This document shows, piece after piece, positions 59,543 through 64,000 of a stretch of 64,000 nucleotides of DNA (its first letter is position 1; each line of letters starts with the position of its first letter). The translations under genes were made by a program, and so were the position numbers. The notes beneath the pieces are model-generated. The model saw only the letters and a list, made by a program, of their open reading frames with translations. It ran no database searches and had not been told where the DNA came from. The stretch comes from Pollutiaquabacter aromativorans (GTDB lineage Bacteria; Bacteroidota; Bacteroidia; AKYH767-A; 2013-40CM-41-45): NCBI GenBank assembly GCA_049177215.1, contig CP185379.1, positions 2,852,001-2,916,000 on the forward strand. The letters run 5' to 3'.

Positions 59543-59938
59543 ATGGACAGTACCCGACAGCTTAAGTATGCCCGCCTGATTCAGAAGGAGATAGGCGATA
59601 TTTTTCAGCGGGAAGGCCCGGATTTTTACGGGAAAGCCTTTGTGACGGTGATGGGCGTTCGGGTGAGTCCCGACCTGGGCATCGCGCGGGTGTATCTGAG
59701 CGTATTCGGCGCGAAGGATCCGCAAGGGACCATCGACCAGATCGAAAGTCACAACAAAGAGATCCGCAAGCGCCTCGGCAACCGGATCCGCCACCAGGCG
59801 CGCATCATACCGGAGCTCAAATTCTTCCTCGACGATTCCCTCGACTATGCGGAGAAGATTGACAAATTGCTCAGAGATTCGAAAGGGAAGGATGACGAGC
59901 GTTCGGTTGATCCGGGTGAAAACAGCAGTGAACAGTGA
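59543..59938 (+). CDS. rbfA: Ribosome-binding factor A
   Basis: 131 residues from ATG 59543; upstream in-frame sequence is repeat-derived. RbfA pattern: STRQLKYARLIQKEIGDIFQRE, VTVMGVRVSPDLGIARVYLSVFG, NKEIRKRLGNRIRHQARIIPELKFFLDDSLDYAEKIDKLL. It binds the 30S subunit and aids 16S rRNA 5' end maturation and cold adaptation. The last 15 residues are an acidic tail running into heptamer repeats (GENSSEQ), so the C-terminus may have been extended by repeat growth. Confidence 0.92.
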   Translation: MDSTRQLKYARLIQKEIGDIFQREGPDFYGKAFVTVMGVRVSPDLGIARVYLSVFGAKDPQGTIDQIESHNKEIRKRLGNRIRHQARIIPELKFFLDDSLDYAEKIDKLLRDSKGKDDERSVDPGENSSEQ

Positions 59939-60058
59939 ATAGCGAATAGCGAATAGAAGATACGGAGATCCAGAATAAACTCGAAACTCGAAACCCGAAA
60001 CGGGAAACCCACAACCCCCTTCCTCGTCCCTCGGTCTCGCCCCTCGCCCCTTTATCAA
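59939..60058. repeat. Heptamer repeat spacer
   Basis: GCGAATA words, CTCGAAACCCGAAACGGG words and CCCTCGGTCTCGCCCCTCG words follow each other in 120 bp. No gene. Confidence 0.6.
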
Positions 60059-60880
60059 ATGCAGTACGATCCCATCAAACGCTCTCTCGGCAATGTCTTT
60101 AACAAGACGCCGTTCCTGCGGAAGATCTTTTACCGAATGCTTGACCTACTGCTGTTGCGGGCCTGGCATGTCCACAAGGAACTTCGTTCGCTGACGCCTG
60201 AATTGCTCCGCCGGGAGCGGGACGGTGGTGTGCAGGTGCTGGATGCCGGCGCGGGGTTCGGACAATACAGCTACTGGATCAACCGTAAGCATCCGGCTTG
60301 GAACATCCTGGCACTGGACGTCAAAGACGAACAGGTAGCCGATTGCAACCGCTTCTTTTCCGCCATCGGCGCGAAAAATGTCCGCTTCGAAGTGGGCGAC
60401 CTCACGACCTACGTGAAAGCCGGCACCTACGACCTGATCGTCTGCGTCGACGTGATGGAACACATCGAACCGGATGTGCAGGTATTTCGCAACTACCATG
60501 CTTCCATGAAAAACGGCGGCGTGTTGCTGATCTCGACGCCTTCGGACCAGGGTGGCAGCGACGTACATGGAGAAGGCGAAGCCTCGTTCATCGAAGAACA
60601 CGTACGCGACGGATACAACATCGGCGAGATCGCCGAAAAACTGCGCAGCGCGGGCTTTTCCAGGATCGAAGCACGGTACCAGTACGGCAGTCCGGGCAAG
60701 ATCTCCTGGCGACTGTCGATGAAGTACCCGATCCAGTTGCTGGGTGTGAGCAAACTCTTCTTCATCATCATCCCGTTCTATTACCTCATCGCCTACCCCA
60801 TCGCTTATGTGCTGAACTGGGCCGATGTATCCGGTAATCACAAAACCGGCACCGGCCTGATCGTGAAAGCCTGGAAGTAA
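60059..60880 (+). CDS. Class I SAM-dependent methyltransferase
   Basis: 273 residues. Motif I VQVLDAGAGFGQYSYWINRK, then NILALDVKDEQVADCNRFFSAIG, DLIVCVDVMEHIEPDVQVFRNY, and MKNGGVLLISTPSDQGGS. A C-terminal hydrophobic stretch (LFFIIIPFYYLIAYPIAYVL) suggests membrane attachment, so a lipid or quinone-like substrate is possible but unproven. It is followed 33 bp later by the permease gene. Confidence 0.85.
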   Translation: MQYDPIKRSLGNVFNKTPFLRKIFYRMLDLLLLRAWHVHKELRSLTPELLRRERDGGVQVLDAGAGFGQYSYWINRKHPAWNILALDVKDEQVADCNRFFSAIGAKNVRFEVGDLTTYVKAGTYDLIVCVDVMEHIEPDVQVFRNYHASMKNGGVLLISTPSDQGGSDVHGEGEASFIEEHVRDGYNIGEIAEKLRSAGFSRIEARYQYGSPGKISWRLSMKYPIQLLGVSKLFFIIIPFYYLIAYPIAYVLNWADVSGNHKTGTGLIVKAWK

Positions 60881-60913
60881 GGCGGCTGGGATTCGTATCT
60901 TCACCGGGTCAGC

Positions 60914-62155
60914 ATGCGCCTGCCCCTTTTCATCGCCCGACGGTATTTCTTTTCCCGACGCTCCCAGCGCGCGGTGAACATCATCTCGATGATATCGGTC
61001 ACCGGTATCTCGATCGGGACAGCGGCACTGATTGTGGTGCTTTCCGTATTCAACGGCTTCGAGGATCTTATTCTCCGACTCTACAATTCCTTTGATCCCG
61101 ATATCAAGATCGAAGCCGCATCGGGTAAACGGATCGATCCTCTCGTGTTGCCTGCCGAACGCCTGCTCCAGGTACCCGGAGTCCAGACCGTCTGCCCGGT
61201 CGTGGAAGAAAACTGCCTCGTCCGCTACCGCGACCGACAATACATCGCGACCATGAAAGGCGTCGGTGATGACTATGCACGACTGACCGGTATTGACACC
61301 TTGCTTCTGGAAGGAAATTTCGTGCTCGACTCCGCTGGCTCGGACTATGCGGTGGTCGGAGGCGCGATTGCCTATACCCTGCAATTGCATACCGGCGACC
61401 TGCTCAATCAATTGGAAGTCTATGCTCCCAAACGTGAAGCCGGCTCGCTGCTCGTCCCGGAGGAAGCTTTCAACCGCCGCTTCCTGGCGCCGTCCGGGGT
61501 GTTCGCCGTGCAACAGGAATACGACGAGAAATATGTGATCGTACCGATCGGATTCGCGCGGGAGATTCTGGAAGACGAAAAGGCGCTGACCAGCTACGAG
61601 ATCGGACTGAAGCCGGGAGCCGATAAGGAACAGGTTACTGCCGAGGTGAAGCGTCTGGCCGGTGACAACTACCGGGTGCGCGACCGGGAAGCGCAGCACG
61701 CGTTGCTGCATAAGATCATGCGCTCGGAAAAGTGGGCCGTGTTCCTGATCCTGACCTTCATCCTGATCATCGCCACCTTCAACATGGTCGCATCGCTGAC
61801 CATGCTCGTCATCGAGAAACGCGAGGATATCGCCGTGCTGCACAGCCTGGGAGCCGACCTACCCGCTTTGCAACGCATTTTTCTGCTCGACGGTTTGTTC
61901 ATCACACTGCTCGGCTGCGGGATCGGCATGGTGCTGGGGTTTGTCGTTTGTTACTTGCAGGAACGGTTCGGACTGATCGGCCTCGGCGGAAGCGGCGCAT
62001 TTGTGATCGACAGTTATCCGGTCAAAGTGCAACTTCCCGACGCATTCTACGTTTTCCTGACGGTGCTGGCCATCGGTTTCGTGGCCTCCTGGTACCCTGC
62101 CCGGAAACTGGTGGCGAGGAGCCTGAACCTGCGGTTGGTGGCGGCGGATGAGTGA
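60914..62155 (+). CDS. LolC/E-like ABC transporter permease
   Basis: 413 residues with an N-terminal helix (NIISMISVTGISIGTAALIVVLSVFNGFE), a large periplasmic MacB-type domain of about 220 residues, and three C-terminal helices (AVFLILTFILIIATFNMVASLTMLVIEKREDIAVLHSLG, LDGLFITLLGCGIGMVLGFVVCYL, FYVFLTVLAIGFVASWYPARKL). This is the FtsX/LolCE class, which extracts lipoproteins from the inner membrane with LolD and LolA. No ATPase gene is adjacent. Confidence 0.88.
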   Translation: MRLPLFIARRYFFSRRSQRAVNIISMISVTGISIGTAALIVVLSVFNGFEDLILRLYNSFDPDIKIEAASGKRIDPLVLPAERLLQVPGVQTVCPVVEENCLVRYRDRQYIATMKGVGDDYARLTGIDTLLLEGNFVLDSAGSDYAVVGGAIAYTLQLHTGDLLNQLEVYAPKREAGSLLVPEEAFNRRFLAPSGVFAVQQEYDEKYVIVPIGFAREILEDEKALTSYEIGLKPGADKEQVTAEVKRLAGDNYRVRDREAQHALLHKIMRSEKWAVFLILTFILIIATFNMVASLTMLVIEKREDIAVLHSLGADLPALQRIFLLDGLFITLLGCGIGMVLGFVVCYLQERFGLIGLGGSGAFVIDSYPVKVQLPDAFYVFLTVLAIGFVASWYPARKLVARSLNLRLVAADE

Positions 62156-62504
62156 GAGAGGGGCGTGGGACGTGGGGCGAGGGACGAGGGACGAGGGTTG
62201 ATGGTTTCGAGTTCCGGGTTTCGAGTTCCGGGTTTCGAGTTCTGATTAAGAGGGGCGTGGGGCGAGGGACGTGGGACGTGGGACGTGGGACGTGGGGCGA
62301 GACCGAGGATTGATGTACGAGCGTTTATTCAACCCATATATACTCATATTAGTGCGAACCATCTTTATTCGTAACCGCGTTTGGCAGTAGGCGGTTTACG
62401 GATTGTTTAGGGCACTCCTTCCTCGTCCATCGTCTCAACTTACTTCGGCTTCGCTCCTCGTCTCTCCCTTCCTCGTCCCTCGCCCCTCGTCCCTCGTCCC
62501 TTCC
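62156..62504. repeat. Spacer with GGGACGTG and GAGTTCCGGGTTTC words
   Basis: 350 bp without a gene, filled with repeats of GGGACGTG, GGGACGAG, GGTTTCGAGTTCC and CCCTCGTCCCTCG words. Confidence 0.65.
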
Positions 62505-63725
62505 ATGACCCAACGGTACTTCCCTATTCTGCTTCTCCTCCTGCTGGCGACCGTTCATCTGAACGCGCAGTCGGGTTGTACGGATCCTATGGCGACGAAT
62601 TACGATCCGACGGCCGTGGTGAATGACGGGTCCTGCGTTTATCCGGTGACCTCGCTGTCGTTGAGTCCGGTGACGGATCTGACTACACCGCTGCTGGATG
62701 AAAACTCCGGGTTGTTGTATCTCGACGGACAACTCTGGTTGCACGTGGACGATCTCGACACGAATCTATACCGGATCGACACCACGAACAGCACGGTACT
62801 GGAAAGTCTGCCGGTGCGCAACGCCTGGAACTACGATTGGGAAGACATCAGCTCCGACAGCCAGTACGTGTACGTCGGGGATGTGGGCAACAATGTCGGC
62901 TCGCGAACCAACCTGTCGATCCTCCGCTTCGACAAGGCGCAACTCTCGTCGGGCGCGGGTTATGTACAGGTCGATACGATCCGGTTCAGCTACGCCGATC
63001 AAACCGATTTCACTCCAGCGATCGACAACACCCGCTTCGACTGCGAAGCCTTTGTGGTGGTGGACGATACCCTTCACCTCTTCTCTAAGGACTGGGTGAC
63101 GAAACGGACGCGGCGCTACAAATTGCCGGCGCAACCGGGCACCTACTCCATTGCTCCCGTCGACAGCCTGGAAGCGAACGGGCTCATCACCTCCGCAGCA
63201 CGCAGCGCGGACGGCGCGATCGTGTTGCTGGGCTATGACAATGTGATACCGGCACCCTGCTTTCTCTGGTTGCTCTTCGACTACCCCGGCACCGACTTTT
63301 TCGCAGGCAACAAACGTCGCTTCTCGCTGGGCAGCGCGGTGACGGCCGGACAGGTGGAAGGCATCTGCTTCACCGACAACCGCAGCGGCTTCGTGAGCAA
63401 CGAACGCTTTCAGCAGATCGTGAACGTGCCGCCGCGGCTGAAGCGGTTCGACATCAGCGCGTACATCACGGCTCCGATCACTGCGATTGACGATGGCGGA
63501 CTTCGTCAGCTCCGCCTGCTCGCCACACCAAACGGTTATGTGCTGGAACATGCCGGTATACAGGGCGAGTTCTCGCTCGTGAATCTGTCCGGAAGAAAAT
63601 GCAGAGAGGAACGACTGGGACAGGGAAGCACGCGCATCGAGCGCGACCGGCTCAGCAGCGGCGCTTATCTGTTGACGGTTCGATCAGCGAACGGATCCAG
63701 CAGGACATTTCGGATTGTTTTCTAG
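62505..63725 (+). CDS. Secreted protein with T9SS sorting domain
   Basis: 406 residues from ATG 62505, which opens the signal peptide (MTQRYFPILLLLLLATVHLNAQ). A short calcium-type repeat follows: GCTDPMATNYDPTAVVNDGSCVYP. The body resembles a beta-propeller (NSGLLYLDGQLWLHVDDLDTNLYRID, YDWEDISSDSQYVYVGDVGNN, AFVVVDDTLHLFSKDW). The end has sorting-domain features (FSLVNLSGRKCREERL, LSSGAYLLTVRSANG). Exported by T9SS; role unknown. Confidence 0.82.
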   Translation: MTQRYFPILLLLLLATVHLNAQSGCTDPMATNYDPTAVVNDGSCVYPVTSLSLSPVTDLTTPLLDENSGLLYLDGQLWLHVDDLDTNLYRIDTTNSTVLESLPVRNAWNYDWEDISSDSQYVYVGDVGNNVGSRTNLSILRFDKAQLSSGAGYVQVDTIRFSYADQTDFTPAIDNTRFDCEAFVVVDDTLHLFSKDWVTKRTRRYKLPAQPGTYSIAPVDSLEANGLITSAARSADGAIVLLGYDNVIPAPCFLWLLFDYPGTDFFAGNKRRFSLGSAVTAGQVEGICFTDNRSGFVSNERFQQIVNVPPRLKRFDISAYITAPITAIDDGGLRQLRLLATPNGYVLEHAGIQGEFSLVNLSGRKCREERLGQGSTRIERDRLSSGAYLLTVRSANGSSRTFRIVF

Positions 63726-64000
63726 TGAACAGTGAATCTTGCCTGCCGAAGCTTTAGCGTAGGCAGGAGTGAATAGTGTGGAGCGAATAGCCAATAGCGA
63801 ATAGCGAATAGTTTTTTAGTGAATAGTGAACAGTAAACAGTGAACAGTTTGCCTTTGCGTGTAGTCTGCCCAGGCATGCCTGGGCGGGCGGATTAACGCA
63901 ACGGCAGTCGTTGAGCTAACAATGACCCCGTAGGGGTCACGGTATCCTGGCACCGAGAATCCATTTTTTATTTCGGCCCCGTAGGGGTCGCGGAAACGAT
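63726..64000. repeat. Heptamer repeats and palindromes at the right edge
   Basis: GCGAATA and GAACAGT words (63780-63850), an inverted copy of the CGCCTGGGCAGGC segment (about 63868-63895), then GACCCCGTAGGGGTC at 63924 and a variant at about 63976. No gene. Confidence 0.75.

Noticed and set aside
60146..61843. A 565-codon leftward frame opposite the methyltransferase and permease
   Set aside because: Antisense shadow: it spans two well-recognised rightward genes and has no protein character.

Overview
The window is a piece of a Bacteroidota chromosome, probably from an uncultured or environmental member. Several secreted proteins end in type IX secretion (T9SS) sorting domains. Two giant PKD/SprB-repeat proteins carry gliding-motility-associated C-terminal domains. 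Recognisable promoters follow the Bacteroidota pattern TTG-N19/20-TAnnTTTG. No tRNA, rRNA or CRISPR array was found. The chromosomal parts are GC-rich by eye; positions 9.2-33.3 kb are strikingly AT-rich.

Layout. (1) 1-9.2 kb: a leftward run of small accessory chromosomal genes (DUF2200, DUF1801, VOC, XRE+DUF2975, GNAT, DHFR-like, SRPBCC), some frameshifted or truncated, plus a rightward methyltransferase. (2) 9.2-33.3 kb: an integron-like array. About a dozen 88-207 bp imperfect inverted repeats of attC type (RYYYAAC-like at one end, GTTRRRY-like at the other, unpaired GAAG/TTTT spacer in most) separate discrete AT-rich cassettes whose genes nearly all read leftward. Cargo from right to left: a frameshifted restriction endonuclease with a DNA methylase/specificity fusion; a SnoaL-like protein; DUF6150 with an Mrr-like nuclease; a HEPN-like fragment; membrane proteins; a four-gene membrane/DnaJ cassette; a nucleoside-deoxyribosyltransferase/TIR-like protein; a secreted LVIVD protein; a TerD-like protein; a cassette without a gene; a secreted GH39-like protein; a protoglobin-DUF2024-MarR operon; and an IS91-like element with its own tyrosine recombinase that sits exactly in an attC core site. 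A XerC/D-like tyrosine recombinase (33375-34271) flanks the right end and reads toward the array. (3) 34.5-39.0 kb: a sulfane-sulfur/persulfide and redox cluster: ArsR-type regulator, rhodanese, CstB-like persulfide dioxygenase-rhodanese fusion, rhodanese lipoprotein, thioredoxin, 1-Cys peroxiredoxin. (4) 39-56 kb: cell-surface proteins: a Kelch-like T9SS protein, two giant paralogous adhesin-like proteins (1624 and 1939 aa), and a DUF1800-DUF1501 pair. (5) 56-64 kb: a RAYT/IS200-type transposase gene interrupted by a 199-bp MITE, an MsbA-like ABC exporter, rbfA, a methyltransferase, a LolC/E-like permease and a T9SS protein. Intergenic spaces from 34 kb onward are filled with heptamer-like tandem words, CACAGAG-type hairpins and 15-bp GACCCCTACGGGGTC palindromes.

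The most unusual features are the array with a non-IntI-like integrase candidate, promoters lying inside the attC-like repeats, a second recurrent hairpin family at both ends of the three largest cassettes, and the IS91-like unit whose ends complete attC core sites.
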